A stretch of DNA of 64,000 bases from an uncultured Eubacteriales bacterium (GCA_905207625.1 CAJLLT010000003.1:47611-111610), one strand, 5' to 3'. Positions 43,311 to 51,687 are shown, numbered from the stretch's first letter. Notes: generated by a model not told the origin, from the sequence alone. Translations and numbers: made by a program.

Positions 43311-43484
43311 ATGTTTGCCTGGATAACGGCAAATCTGGCAACCATCATAATTTGTCTGGTACTTATACTTATTGTGGCAGCGATAATCGTCGGCCTGGTC
43401 AAGGATAAGAAAAAAGGCAAATCCACTTGTGGATGCAACTGTGCCCACTGCGCAATGGCGGGCTCCTGCCACAAAAAGAAATGA
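43311..43484 (+). CDS. FeoB-associated Cys-rich membrane protein
   Basis: A 57-residue protein with one membrane helix (TIIICLVLILIVAAIIVGLV), a Lys-rich linker and a Cys-rich tail (CGCNCAHCAMAGSC). This is the pattern of the small clostridial family always found just after feoB. AAAGGAG lies about 9 bases before the ATG. The Cys cluster probably binds iron or shields it during FeoB import (inference). Confidence 0.9.
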   Translation: MFAWITANLATIIICLVLILIVAAIIVGLVKDKKKGKSTCGCNCAHCAMAGSCHKKK

Positions 43485-43489
43485 CACGC

Positions 43490-43523
43490 AGGGAGCGCAA
43501 CGAAAGTTTGCGCTCCCTTATTT
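43490..43523 (+). terminator. Hairpin between the feo genes and the regulator gene
   Basis: An 11-bp stem (AGGGAGCGCAA with TTGCGCTCCCT), seven-base loop, then TATTTC. The short T run suggests partial termination, lowering expression of the genes after feoB. Confidence 0.6.
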
Positions 43524-43541
43524 CAGGAGAGGAGGTAAGCG

Positions 43542-43934
43542 ATGGCTAACCAAAAAAACCTTACTCCGTCCAATATCAGGTATCTGCTTGCCATGAAGCA
43601 ATTGGACAAGAACGGTTCCGGAGTCCGGAGCGTGGATATTGCCACTTGCCTGGGACTGTCAAGACCGAGTGTCCATAACATGATGAAGACCCTCATTGAA
43701 ATGGGCTTTATCAGAAAAACGGCTTACGGTGTTGCCTTTCTGACGGAAGAGGGAGAGCAGACCGCACGGAGATACGGAAAGTATTATCTTTCGGTCTCGG
43801 AATTTCTCCGGGACGGTTTTCCCGGGTTGAAGCCGGTATGTCCCGCTGTTTTTGCTCTTCTTGCGGAGATTCCGGAGACGGATCTTGAAAAGCTCTGCGA
43901 CAGCAGACAGATGTCAGGTGAGGTTACAGTATAA
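43542..43934 (+). CDS. DtxR-like transcriptional regulator
   Basis: A 130-residue protein whose first 70 residues match the winged helix of DtxR/MntR-type metal regulators (VRSVDIATCLGLSRPSVHNMMKTLIEMGFI). The dimerisation part (about 75-130) is short and lacks the usual Glu/Cys/His metal ligands of DtxR (no E-x-x-C-x-x-EH motif). GGAGG lies 6 bases before the ATG. Being encoded inside the iron operon it is the natural candidate for binding the TTAG-N6-CTAA sites. How it would sense iron without the standard ligands is unclear. Confidence 0.85.
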   Translation: MANQKNLTPSNIRYLLAMKQLDKNGSGVRSVDIATCLGLSRPSVHNMMKTLIEMGFIRKTAYGVAFLTEEGEQTARRYGKYYLSVSEFLRDGFPGLKPVCPAVFALLAEIPETDLEKLCDSRQMSGEVTV

Positions 43935-43947
43935 AGGAGTTTCGGTT

Positions 43948-44649
43948 ATGGCAATAGTTGAATTCAAAAACGTAAGCCGTGTTTATACCAGCGGCGATCA
44001 TGAGCTTAAAGCTCTGGATAATGTGAACATGACCCTTGATGAGGGGAAGTTTGTGGTTATTCTCGGCCCCAGCGGTGCGGGAAAAAGCACTTTGCTGAAT
44101 CTTCTGGGAGGACTTGACAGTCCCACGGAAGGAAAGATCCTGGTGGAGGGCAAGGATATTTCGGAGCTTTCAAACGACGAACTTGCGGAATACCGGGCGG
44201 CGAAGGTAGGGTTTGTTTTCCAGTTTTACAATCTCGTCCCGACACTGACCGTACACGAAAACGTTGCTTTGGTTAAAGATATTTCTCCGGATCCTCTTTC
44301 CGCCACGGAGATGATAAAACAGGTCGGTCTTTCCGATCATCTCAAGAATTTTCCCGCCGAACTTTCCGGCGGCGAACAGCAGCGGGTTTCAATTGCCAGG
44401 GCTCTGGCAAAGAATCCGAAAATTTTGCTTTGTGACGAACCCACCGGGGCTCTTGACTCCGAAACGGGGGTCGTTGTGCTGAAACTTTTGCTGAAAATGG
44501 CGAGGGATTACGGTAAAACCATAGTTATTGTAACACATAACCAGAATATTGCGAAAATGGCTGACGTTGTTATCCGGGTAAGAAACGGCCGGATCGTTTC
44601 ACAGCAACAGCAGTCGGATCCCGCATCAGCCGACGATATCGAGTGGTAA
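43948..44649 (+). CDS. ABC transporter ATPase (LolD/MacB-type)
   Basis: A 233-residue ATPase with Walker A GPSGAGKST, Q-loop FVFQFYNLVPTLTV, signature LSGGEQQR and Walker B ILLCDEPTGALD, all intact. It pairs with the FtsX-type permease that follows by 12 bases. The frame is open upstream to 43852, but the ATG at 43948 follows AAAGGAG and starts at the ATPase fold. Such pairs move lipids, peptides or drugs, or act as mechanotransmitters; the link to iron is only by position. Confidence 0.94.
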   Translation: MAIVEFKNVSRVYTSGDHELKALDNVNMTLDEGKFVVILGPSGAGKSTLLNLLGGLDSPTEGKILVEGKDISELSNDELAEYRAAKVGFVFQFYNLVPTLTVHENVALVKDISPDPLSATEMIKQVGLSDHLKNFPAELSGGEQQRVSIARALAKNPKILLCDEPTGALDSETGVVVLKLLLKMARDYGKTIVIVTHNQNIAKMADVVIRVRNGRIVSQQQQSDPASADDIEW

Positions 44650-44661
44650 GGGGGATAAGGT

Positions 44662-46941
44662 ATGCTCTTCAGAAAATTGTGGAGAACAATGGGTCTTTAC
44701 AAAGCCCAGTTTATCTCCATGATAATCATGATAGCCCTCGGTATAGGTATTTTCGTCGGTTTCAATATGGAATGGTACAGTATCGAAACGAATACCGGGA
44801 ATTTTTTTGACCTTACCGGTTACGCCGATTACCGTATAATTTCCGAAAAAGGCTTCAGTCCGGAGCAACTTCAGAAAATATCCGGCATTGACGGAGTCGA
44901 CGCTGCGGCAAGGTTTCTTGCGGTAAGCGCGGACGTGAAAGGGAGCAACGGAGACAGTGTTTCCCTTACCATCACCACCGATGAAAACGTTTCCGGATTT
45001 TTCCTTGTTGAAGGGGAAAAATACGATGCCGGCTGTGAAGACGGAATATGGCTTTCGGATAAGTTCGCTGCCGCCAACGGACTTTTTTTGGGGGATAATA
45101 TTACCCTTACATATAAAAACCTGGAAATAAGCGGAAAGATAAGGGGTCTTGTCAAGTCCGGAGAATATCTTGTCTGTGTCCGGGATTCAAGTCAGCTTAT
45201 GCCGGATTATGACACCCACGGATTTGCATACATATCTCCCGCCATGTACCGGAAAGTCGCCGGATATGAGTTTTATCCTCAGATCCATGTGATCTCAGAC
45301 ATGGCAAAGAAAGATTTTGTTGAGGCTGCCGACACCGCTCTCGGGAATACGGCGATGATACTTACGAAGGACGAATCCGCCTCATACTCCGCCGCAAACG
45401 GCGAGGCTGAAGAGGGAAAGACCATGGGTTCCATTCTTCCCGTTCTGTTTTTGCTTATTGCGGTGCTGACCATGGTCACGACCATGCACCGTCTTACCGC
45501 AAAGGAAAAGACGCAGATCGGGACTCTCAAAGCCCTGGGCTTCAAGGACAGGCGTATTCTTGCGCACTATACCTGCTACGCCTTCATGATAGGGCTTATA
45601 GGTTCCGCCATAGGTATAGCTCTCGGTTACGGAATAAGTTACTTTATAATGAATCCCAACGGGATGATGGGAACATATTTCGATATGCCGCAGTGGAATA
45701 TGCCGCTCCCCTGGTTCTGCGGACTCGCCGTAATCGGGATAATCGGGCTTCTTACGCTCATAGGTCTGCTTTCCGTCAGACAAATGCTCAGGGGGACTGC
45801 GGCCGATGCCCTCCGTCCTTATTCCCCGAAAAAAATGAAGCCCATGCTTATAGAAAGAACGAAGTGGTTCCACCGCCTGGGATTCGGTACCCGGTGGAAT
45901 ATGCGGGACGTGATAAGGCATAAATCCAGAACTGCCATGAGCCTTGTGGGTATTGTGGGCTGTACCGTCCTGATTGTCGGATCTTTGGGCATGAGGGATA
46001 CTATGGATGAATTCCTCAATCTTTATTATGACGGGGCGACCAATTATTCTTCCCGTATATTCCTTTCCGAGGAGGCTACTCCCGAACAGCGCCGGCAGAT
46101 CATCGACGAATATGACGGAGACTGGAGCAGCTCGGTAAGTGTCCAGATAGAAGAGAAAGCGGTTTCCCTTGATATTTACGGAGTTGAACACGATAAGGTC
46201 CGTTTCCCGGGACAGAAGTCGGGGTATACCCGCATCGGTGATGACGGGGCGTATATCTGCGTCCGGATAGCCGATGAATTCGGTCTTTCGGCGGGCGATG
46301 TGTTTATCCTCAGTCCCTACGGCTCTGAGGACAGTTATACCGTAAAGGTCGCCGGTGTGATACGGAGTGTTTCGGAGAGTATAGTCATAAGTCCTGCGTA
46401 CGCCGATTCCCTCGGTCTGGCATACTCTGCCGATTCGGTCTATACCGATACGGCAAAGGAGAATATAAAAACCGACGGGGCGGTCAAAAGCGTTCAGTCC
46501 AAGCAGATGATAATGGATTCCTTTGATACTTTTACCGAGCTGATGGATTCCATGATAATAGTTCTTGTGGTCGGTGCTCTTATACTCGGTGTTGTCGTCC
46601 TTTACAATCTCGGTGTAATGAGTTATACCGAAAGATACAGAGAAATGGCTACACTTAAAGTTGTTGGATTCAAAGACCGGAAGATAGGGAGCCTCCTTGT
46701 GGGACAGAATCTGTGGCTGAGCCTTATTGGTGTCATTATAGGACTTCCTGCCGGAATAGGTGTTTTGGACTATCTGCTGAAGGCTCTTGCCGGCGAATAT
46801 GAAATGAAGCTGGCGATAAGCCCGCTGAGTATAGCTGTAAGTGTAGTTCTTACTTTCGGGATGTCTTTGCTGGTAAGCCTCATGGTTGCCCGTAAGAATA
46901 AGCACATAGACATGGTGGAAGCCCTGAAGGGTGCGGAGTGA
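44662..46941 (+). CDS. FtsX/MacB-type ABC permease
   Basis: A 759-residue membrane protein with two FtsX-like blocks. An N-terminal helix (AQFISMIIMIALGIGIFVG) is followed by an extracellular MacB-like domain (about 40-250), three helices (about 255-390), a second helix with an extracellular domain (about 430-620), and three more helices (about 625-750). It is the partner of the ATPase just upstream. Substrate unknown. Confidence 0.9.
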   Translation: MLFRKLWRTMGLYKAQFISMIIMIALGIGIFVGFNMEWYSIETNTGNFFDLTGYADYRIISEKGFSPEQLQKISGIDGVDAAARFLAVSADVKGSNGDSVSLTITTDENVSGFFLVEGEKYDAGCEDGIWLSDKFAAANGLFLGDNITLTYKNLEISGKIRGLVKSGEYLVCVRDSSQLMPDYDTHGFAYISPAMYRKVAGYEFYPQIHVISDMAKKDFVEAADTALGNTAMILTKDESASYSAANGEAEEGKTMGSILPVLFLLIAVLTMVTTMHRLTAKEKTQIGTLKALGFKDRRILAHYTCYAFMIGLIGSAIGIALGYGISYFIMNPNGMMGTYFDMPQWNMPLPWFCGLAVIGIIGLLTLIGLLSVRQMLRGTAADALRPYSPKKMKPMLIERTKWFHRLGFGTRWNMRDVIRHKSRTAMSLVGIVGCTVLIVGSLGMRDTMDEFLNLYYDGATNYSSRIFLSEEATPEQRRQIIDEYDGDWSSSVSVQIEEKAVSLDIYGVEHDKVRFPGQKSGYTRIGDDGAYICVRIADEFGLSAGDVFILSPYGSEDSYTVKVAGVIRSVSESIVISPAYADSLGLAYSADSVYTDTAKENIKTDGAVKSVQSKQMIMDSFDTFTELMDSMIIVLVVGALILGVVVLYNLGVMSYTERYREMATLKVVGFKDRKIGSLLVGQNLWLSLIGVIIGLPAGIGVLDYLLKALAGEYEMKLAISPLSIAVSVVLTFGMSLLVSLMVARKNKHIDMVEALKGAE

Positions 46942-46997
46942 TCTGAAAAATATTTCCGGGGAAAAAGTTTTCCCCGGTGAGAAAGAAGGAACATAAA

Positions 46998-47264
46998 ATG
47001 GTTAGAATGACGCTTAAGATCGACGGAATGATGTGTCAGATGTGCCAGAGTCACGTCAATGATCTTATCCGACGGGATTTTGATGTAAAAAAGGTTTCTT
47101 CGTCTTTTTCAAAGGGAGAAGCCGTAATTATCTGCAAAGAGCCTCTTGACGAGGGGAAGCTGCGCAAGTCTCTGGAGGGGATAGGGTATAAACTGCTCTC
47201 CTGCACAACAGAGCCTGAAGAGGAAAAGCACGGTTTCCTGGGATTATTCGGCATGAAAAAATAG
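46998..47264 (+). CDS. Heavy-metal-associated (HMA) domain protein
   Basis: An 88-residue protein with an HMA fold: LKIDGMMCQMCQSHVNDLI holds the CxxC metal site, followed by the usual beta-alpha-beta-beta-alpha-beta pattern. It resembles copper or zinc chaperones such as CopZ, but the loop is MCQMC rather than the usual MxCxxC context and a C-terminal tail ends GLFGMKK. The ATG at 46998 is chosen because GAAGGAAC precedes it. It closes the iron/ABC gene run. Confidence 0.85.
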   Translation: MVRMTLKIDGMMCQMCQSHVNDLIRRDFDVKKVSSSFSKGEAVIICKEPLDEGKLRKSLEGIGYKLLSCTTEPEEEKHGFLGLFGMKK

Positions 47265-47334
47265 AGTATTCCATGACTCCGGCTGAATCTTCCGGTTGCT
47301 GCGGATACCCGGATGCGTGCCATATGTCAAAGAG

Positions 47335-47380
47335 TTTTCCTCGTGCCTTCAGGTCTGAGCCGGCACGGGGAAAATATTAT
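47335..47380. terminator. Hairpin between convergent genes
   Basis: A 13-bp stem (TTTTCCTCGTGCC 47335-47347 with GGCACGGGGAAAA 47362-47374, one G-U pair). A/T-rich flanks on both sides could allow termination in both directions for the HMA gene and the acetyltransferase gene. Confidence 0.55.
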
Positions 47381-48012
47381 TTTATTCCGTTGATATCGCC
47401 GCTCTGTATTGCGGCTATGTTTTTCTTTATCCTTTCCTCGTTCCAGTCCCACCAACGCATCCGCAGAAGTTCCGACACCGTTTCTCCGTCGAAACGTTTG
47501 CGTATCGGCCTTGCGGGAATTCCGGCAACGATGGTATACGGTTCGACGTCACGGGTCACAATGGCTCTTGTGCCTATCACAGCTCCGTCTCCGATTGTGA
47601 CTCCCGCCATTATAACCGCCTCGTAGCCGATCCATACGTCGTTGCCTATAACGATATCGCCCTTGTTATCCCATGCTCCGGATATGGAGCCGGGGTCCGC
47701 CGGCAGTCCCCATTCCTCAAAGAAAATGGGGAACGGATATGTGGAAAGACTGCCCAATACGTGATTTGCGGCATTGAATATAAACTTTGCGCCGCAGGCA
47801 ATGGAGCAGAATTTTCCTATCTTCAGCCGGTCATTGTTGCATTCCGGATAATGGTAAAGGACGTTGTTCCGTTGAAAATCTCTGGGGTCGTTGACAAAAT
47901 CGTCGTAAGTGGTGTACTCTCCGACTTCAATTGAAGGATCGTTTATCACCTTGTTCAGATAAACCGTGGTTTTCCCCTGTGAACGGGGATATATTTTCCA
48001 GTCCGGTATCAT
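47377..48012 (-). CDS. Vat/CatB-type xenobiotic O-acetyltransferase
   Basis: A 211-residue left-handed beta-helix acetyltransferase. It shows the Vat/CatB pattern: LYHYP near residue 53, LKIGKFCSIACGAKF, NAANHVLGSLSTYPF with the catalytic His, then hexapeptide repeats (IVIGNDVWIGYEAVIMAGV, IGDGAVIG) and the end GIPARPIRKRF. Relatives acetylate streptogramin A or chloramphenicol with acetyl-CoA; many chromosomal members have other or unknown substrates, so resistance cannot be claimed. Confidence 0.9.
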   Translation of the reverse strand: MIPDWKIYPRSQGKTTVYLNKVINDPSIEVGEYTTYDDFVNDPRDFQRNNVLYHYPECNNDRLKIGKFCSIACGAKFIFNAANHVLGSLSTYPFPIFFEEWGLPADPGSISGAWDNKGDIVIGNDVWIGYEAVIMAGVTIGDGAVIGTRAIVTRDVEPYTIVAGIPARPIRKRFDGETVSELLRMRWWDWNEERIKKNIAAIQSGDINGIK

Positions 48013-48127
48013 TTTTTTTCCTCCGAATGTTTTGTTTTTTCAATCCATCCGGAACCGTGCAATGCAAAGCTTCAGGGCATACCACCTCTCTTTTCGGTGC
48101 TGTTATCCCGGGTCTGAGGTTTTTTCC

Positions 48128-48565
48128 TTATCTCTTTTTATACAGCACGATCTCCGGCTCGCTGCCGTCTACACTGTAACTGCATATGAGTATAAAATCC
48201 ATGTCCGCAACTACTCCGTAGCAGATGCCCATGTCGGCAAATTCGATCTGTGTTCCGAGATATATGTTTTCGTCTTTGAGAAACCTGACGGTATCGCCGC
48301 ACGGAAGACGGTATTCCAGGTTTACCAGGTGCCCCGGAAGTTCATGCAGCGTATCCGCGCGGGGGATCCCCGCAGCTTCAAGCAGTTTGTTGATTTCGGC
48401 AAGGAGCCTGATCCTGAATGCGGTATAGGCGGCTTTCCCTCCCGTTTTTATGTATTCCGCGGCAATGCAATTTCCTCCGAACGGGCTTGCACAGGTTTCG
48501 GCACAACCCTTGCAGTCCTCCTTCATTTTGCATTCGTCGCAGTTTGCTCCGCATACTGATGTCAT
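48128..48565 (-). CDS. DUF3795-type Cys-rich small protein
   Basis: A 145-residue protein. The N-terminus has closely spaced Cys (CGANCDECKMKEDCKGC), the pattern of DUF3795 proteins thought to bind zinc. The rest is a mixed alpha/beta domain with no known active site. A Cys-rich segment continues to CASPFGGNC. It stands alone on the minus strand. Function unknown. Confidence 0.8.
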   Translation of the reverse strand: MTSVCGANCDECKMKEDCKGCAETCASPFGGNCIAAEYIKTGGKAAYTAFRIRLLAEINKLLEAAGIPRADTLHELPGHLVNLEYRLPCGDTVRFLKDENIYLGTQIEFADMGICYGVVADMDFILICSYSVDGSEPEIVLYKKR

Positions 48566-48645
48566 TTGTTTTTCCTTTCATTTCCGGGTAAAGGTGCGTT
48601 CCGGCCCGGCTTCACGGTTTTAGCCGTGTTTTACGTGATTTACGG

Positions 48646-49047
48646 TTATGTACTAGGCTGATCTGTCTGTTTTTGTATGCGTATTACTCCCTTTGCTGAG
48701 ACTCCCGTAACAGAGAAGGTGTAAACGCCGCTTTTTTGAATGTCAAGCACGAAATCGGAGCAGACTTTTCCATCCCCGCTGTAGACGGACGTTCCGTTTC
48801 CGTCCGCAATGTCAAGTCTGAGTTCTCCCTGCTCCGTCCGGAAATGCACTTCAAGGCTGTCCGAAGCTTCCAGTTCCATTGTGTGGCTGTCCGTTCCGTT
48901 CATCAGGTCCGCTTCGAGGATGTATTTGTCTTCGTTCTTGATTCTATTGCCGTTAAATGTTGCGTGTCCGCATGCCGCTGTGTGCAACGCAAGGAAAGCA
49001 AACAGCAGCAGCGCCGCGGCTGATCTTATTCTTTTCCCCGTTTTCAT
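48646..49047 (-). CDS. Small lipoprotein of unknown function
   Basis: A 133-residue lipoprotein with signal peptide (KRIRSAAALLLFAFLALHT) ending in the lipobox TAAC. The mature part is a predicted beta-sandwich of about 105 residues (TMELEASDSLEVHF, SGVYTFSVTGVSAKG), resembling pre-peptidase-type domains. The open frame runs far upstream, but the ATG at 49047 follows GGACGG and its own promoter lies at 49082-49110. Confidence 0.82.
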   Translation of the reverse strand: MKTGKRIRSAAALLLFAFLALHTAACGHATFNGNRIKNEDKYILEADLMNGTDSHTMELEASDSLEVHFRTEQGELRLDIADGNGTSVYSGDGKVCSDFVLDIQKSGVYTFSVTGVSAKGVIRIQKQTDQPST

Positions 49048-49081
49048 ATATTTCCGTCCCGAAAGTATATCTTTTGAGGGT

Positions 49082-49110
49082 ATTTTACACCAAACAGCCT
49101 GTTTTGTCAA
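49082..49110 (-). promoter_or_regulatory. Promoter of the small lipoprotein gene
   Basis: On the minus strand: TTGACA (49110-49105), 17-bp spacer, TAAAAT (49087-49082). Confidence 0.8.
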
Positions 49111-49213
49111 GAGTTCCGGACACGGCGTATTACTTTTTGGCCGTCGGAACATACCCCGGTCCGGCCTTTGTACGGAAACACAAAAAGGTCGGAAAAAAAT
49201 CGGTGTATCCCTC

Positions 49214-49242
49214 TTGACTGGATCCGGAACAGGTGCTATACT
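49214..49242 (+). promoter_or_regulatory. Promoter of the flavin reductase/MATE operon
   Basis: TTGACT at 49214-49219 and TATACT at 49237-49242, 17-bp spacer, with a TG extension. The start would be near 49249, leaving a leader of about 164 bases. Confidence 0.82.
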
Positions 49243-49269
49243 GTACGGGATAAAGCGTATGATTCGTTT

Positions 49270-49387
49270 GTCGGTGCCGGGTGAGGCATCTGCGTTTCCG
49301 CCGGTGCCGGCGAGACGATCTTTGCGTTCGCAAGAATACCGCGGTTCCGGCGATTCGGGGAAGATTCCCCGCAACCCCGGAGCTGAC
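49270..49387 (+). ncRNA. Strongly structured 5' leader, candidate riboswitch or cis-regulatory RNA
   Basis: A closing helix pairs 49270-49281 (GTCGGTGCCGGG) with 49376-49387 (CCCGGAGCTGAC): 11 of 12 positions pair, including G-U pairs. Inside are at least three hairpins: GCCG/CGGC (49300-49311), TCTTTGCG/CGCAAGA (49319-49335) and CGGGGAA/TTCCCCG (49356-49371). The result is a multi-branch junction between promoter and ribosome binding site (AAAGGAG, about 49398). Words such as CCCCGCAAC and CCGGAGCTGAC recall cobalamin riboswitches, but their order differs, so no class is assigned. Confidence 0.55.
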
Positions 49388-49412
49388 GGCAAAAAATAAA
49401 GGAGTGCTTGTT

Positions 49413-49970
49413 ATGAGAAAAAATTTCGGTGCGGAATCCTGGTTCTATCCTCTGCCGGTACTGATCGTGGGTACCTATGATGAAAACGGCAATGCGGATG
49501 CCATGAACGCGGCATGGGGCGGACTGTATGATGCCGATAAGGTTGTACTGTGCCTGAGTGCAGGTCATAAGACTACCCGCAACATCAAAGCAAATGGCGC
49601 CTTTACCGTGAGTTTTGCCGATGCGGCTCATGTGGCGGAGGCGGATTATGTCGGAATAGTTTCCGCAAACAAAGAACCCCGTAAAATGGAAAAATCCGGA
49701 TTCCATGTTTACAGAAGCGAAAAAGTAAACGCTCCTGTTATCGAAGAACTTCCGGTGACTCTGGAGTGCGAACTGATCAGAATCAACGAGGACGGCAACG
49801 TTATCGGAAAGATCGTAAACGTAAGTGCTGATGAGTCCGTTCTCGGCGCTGACGGAAGCATTGATATGTCAAAATTCCGTCCCATATCCTTTGAGCCCGC
49901 CCACAGCAGATACCATGTGCTGGGTGATGTGGTCGGAACAGCTTTTCAGGACGGGGAGAAACTGAAATAA
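49413..49970 (+). CDS. Flavin reductase-like protein (FMN-binding split barrel)
   Basis: A 185-residue flavoprotein. Family features: YPLPVLIVGTYDENGNADAMNAAW at the start, then LSAGHKTTRNIKANGAFTVSF and the C-terminal RYHVLGDVVGTAF. Members reduce flavins or bind FMN in electron transfer; many in anaerobes are of unknown partner. AAAGGAG lies about 9 bases before the ATG at 49413. It is followed by a MATE exporter after 70 bases, probably in the same operon, and preceded by a structured leader. Confidence 0.9.
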   Translation: MRKNFGAESWFYPLPVLIVGTYDENGNADAMNAAWGGLYDADKVVLCLSAGHKTTRNIKANGAFTVSFADAAHVAEADYVGIVSANKEPRKMEKSGFHVYRSEKVNAPVIEELPVTLECELIRINEDGNVIGKIVNVSADESVLGADGSIDMSKFRPISFEPAHSRYHVLGDVVGTAFQDGEKLK

Positions 49971-50040
49971 AAGCCCTCCGGGGCTTATCTTTGCGCCCGG
50001 AAGGGACGGGCGGAGAAAAAGAAAGAAGCGTAGCGGTGTG

Positions 50041-51441
50041 ATGGGAACGGAAATCAGAAAACGGCAGATGGATATGATCCACGGGCCGATATGGAAAAAA
50101 ATACTGCTGTTTGCGTTGCCTGTTGCCGCAACCGCAATTCTTGAGCAGCTGTTCAATGCCTCCGACGTGGCTGTGGTAGGTAATTTTACCGGAGAAATGC
50201 GCAATGCCGCGGTTGCGGCCGTCGGAGCGAACAGCCCCATAATTTCCCTGATAGTAAACCTGTTTATCGGTATAGCCCTCGGGGCAAACGTGGTTATAGC
50301 CCATGATATCGGTAACGGAGACAGGGATTCCGTGCGGAAAACCGTTCATACCTCCATTCTCGTTGCGCTTATCGGCGGGGTACTGGTGGGTATTATCGGC
50401 GAACTGGTTGCCGCCCCTCTGCTGGGGATCCTCCAGGTGCCCGAAGATGTCTTTCCTCTTGCCCTGACGTATCTGCGGATATATTTTCTGGGACTGCCCG
50501 TGATACTTCTCTACAATTTCGAAGCTGCGATTTTCAGGAGTATCGGGCAGACCCGTATCCCTCTGATCGCGCTTGCAGCGTCCGGAGTTCTCAATGTGCT
50601 GCTTAATCTGTTCTTCGTTATTGTGCTTCATATGACGGTTGACGGGGTGGCGATAGCGACCGTTGTTTCCAACGCCGTGAGTTCCGTTATCCTGTATTGC
50701 ATATTGCGGCGTACAACTCAGGTGATCCGTGTGGAACCGAAGGAGTTGAGGATAGATCCCAAGAGCCTGAAACGTGTTCTGCGGATAGGTCTTCCGGCGG
50801 GGATCCAGAGCGCTGTGTTCTCAGTTGCCAATATTATAATCCAGTCCGCTATAAACAGCCTCGGAACGGTTGTGATGGCGGCGTCAAGTGCCGCATATAA
50901 CATCGAAATAATCACATACGATATTCTGAATTCATTCAGCCAGGCGTGCACCACTTTTGTCGGGCAGAATTTCGGCGCCCATGAACTGAAGAGATGCCGG
51001 AAGACCCTTGCCCTTTGCCTTGCTGAAGGGCTGGCTGTACTTCTGGCTGCCATTGTCCTCATCCTGTTTTTCGGCAAACCCCTGCTGTCGGTCTTCAACA
51101 AGGATCCCGAAGTTATCTCTGTCGGATATACGCGGTTGGCTCTTTTGATGACGGCTCATATCTTCAGCCTTTTCTATGAGGTACTGTCCGGTTATCTGCG
51201 CGGCTTCGGAATATCGCTCCTTCCTGCCACTCTGACCATGCTCGGTGTCTGCGGAGTCCGGCTTAGCTGGATATACCTTGTTTTTCCGAAGCACAGAACC
51301 TTCGGAACCATTATGATGGCATTTCCGATCAGTCTTGCGGTCACGGCACTTTTCATGCTGATAGCCGTGGTGTGTTGCCGTCCGTCGCACAGACATGCCG
51401 CGGACAGGAATGCTCCGGAGAAGGATCTGATCCATCAGTAA
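50041..51441 (+). CDS. MATE family efflux transporter
   Basis: A 466-residue exporter with twelve hydrophobic segments. Features: MDMIHGPIWKKILLFALPV at the N-terminus and GLPAGIQSAVFSVANIIIQS at the start of the second half. A GTG directly before (50038) could be used instead of the ATG. It lies 70 bases after the flavin reductase gene and ends at a strong terminator. It belongs to a different MATE branch from the one at 37417. Substrate unknown. Confidence 0.92.
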   Translation: MGTEIRKRQMDMIHGPIWKKILLFALPVAATAILEQLFNASDVAVVGNFTGEMRNAAVAAVGANSPIISLIVNLFIGIALGANVVIAHDIGNGDRDSVRKTVHTSILVALIGGVLVGIIGELVAAPLLGILQVPEDVFPLALTYLRIYFLGLPVILLYNFEAAIFRSIGQTRIPLIALAASGVLNVLLNLFFVIVLHMTVDGVAIATVVSNAVSSVILYCILRRTTQVIRVEPKELRIDPKSLKRVLRIGLPAGIQSAVFSVANIIIQSAINSLGTVVMAASSAAYNIEIITYDILNSFSQACTTFVGQNFGAHELKRCRKTLALCLAEGLAVLLAAIVLILFFGKPLLSVFNKDPEVISVGYTRLALLMTAHIFSLFYEVLSGYLRGFGISLLPATLTMLGVCGVRLSWIYLVFPKHRTFGTIMMAFPISLAVTALFMLIAVVCCRPSHRHAADRNAPEKDLIHQ

Positions 51442-51467
51442 GCAACCTTTGATTTAAGGAAAACAAC

Positions 51468-51500
51468 AGCAGAAAGGGAACGCCCTTTCTGCTGAATTTT
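51468..51500 (+). terminator. Rho-independent terminator of the flavin reductase/MATE operon
   Basis: A perfect 11-bp stem (AGCAGAAAGGG with CCCTTTCTGCT), loop AACG, then GAATTTTTATG. Confidence 0.9.
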
Positions 51501-51687
51501 TATGTCCGTTTGTGTGTTTATCCGATTTATCTGAAATGATGCCGGATGGCAAAAATAATGGTTTACAGAAGAATGCCGGCGGATATCATGCCCGAAATGT
51601 AAAACCTTATTTTCAGGCGATCTCCGTGGTATGTGTGCCTTTAGGCACTTTTACTTTCTTGTTCAACAGATCAAAACTTTTCAGAAG

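Noticed and set aside
47377..48012. Calling the acetyltransferase a confirmed streptogramin resistance gene
   Set aside because: The fold is shared by many xenobiotic and metabolic acetyltransferases; substrate cannot be read from the sequence.
49270..49387. Identification of the structured leader as a cobalamin riboswitch
   Set aside because: Some conserved words occur, but their order and the junction do not follow the cobalamin consensus as I know it.
49048..49392. N-terminal extension of the small lipoprotein
   Set aside because: The frame is open upstream, but the signal peptide with lipobox begins at 49047 and a separate promoter lies at 49082-49110.
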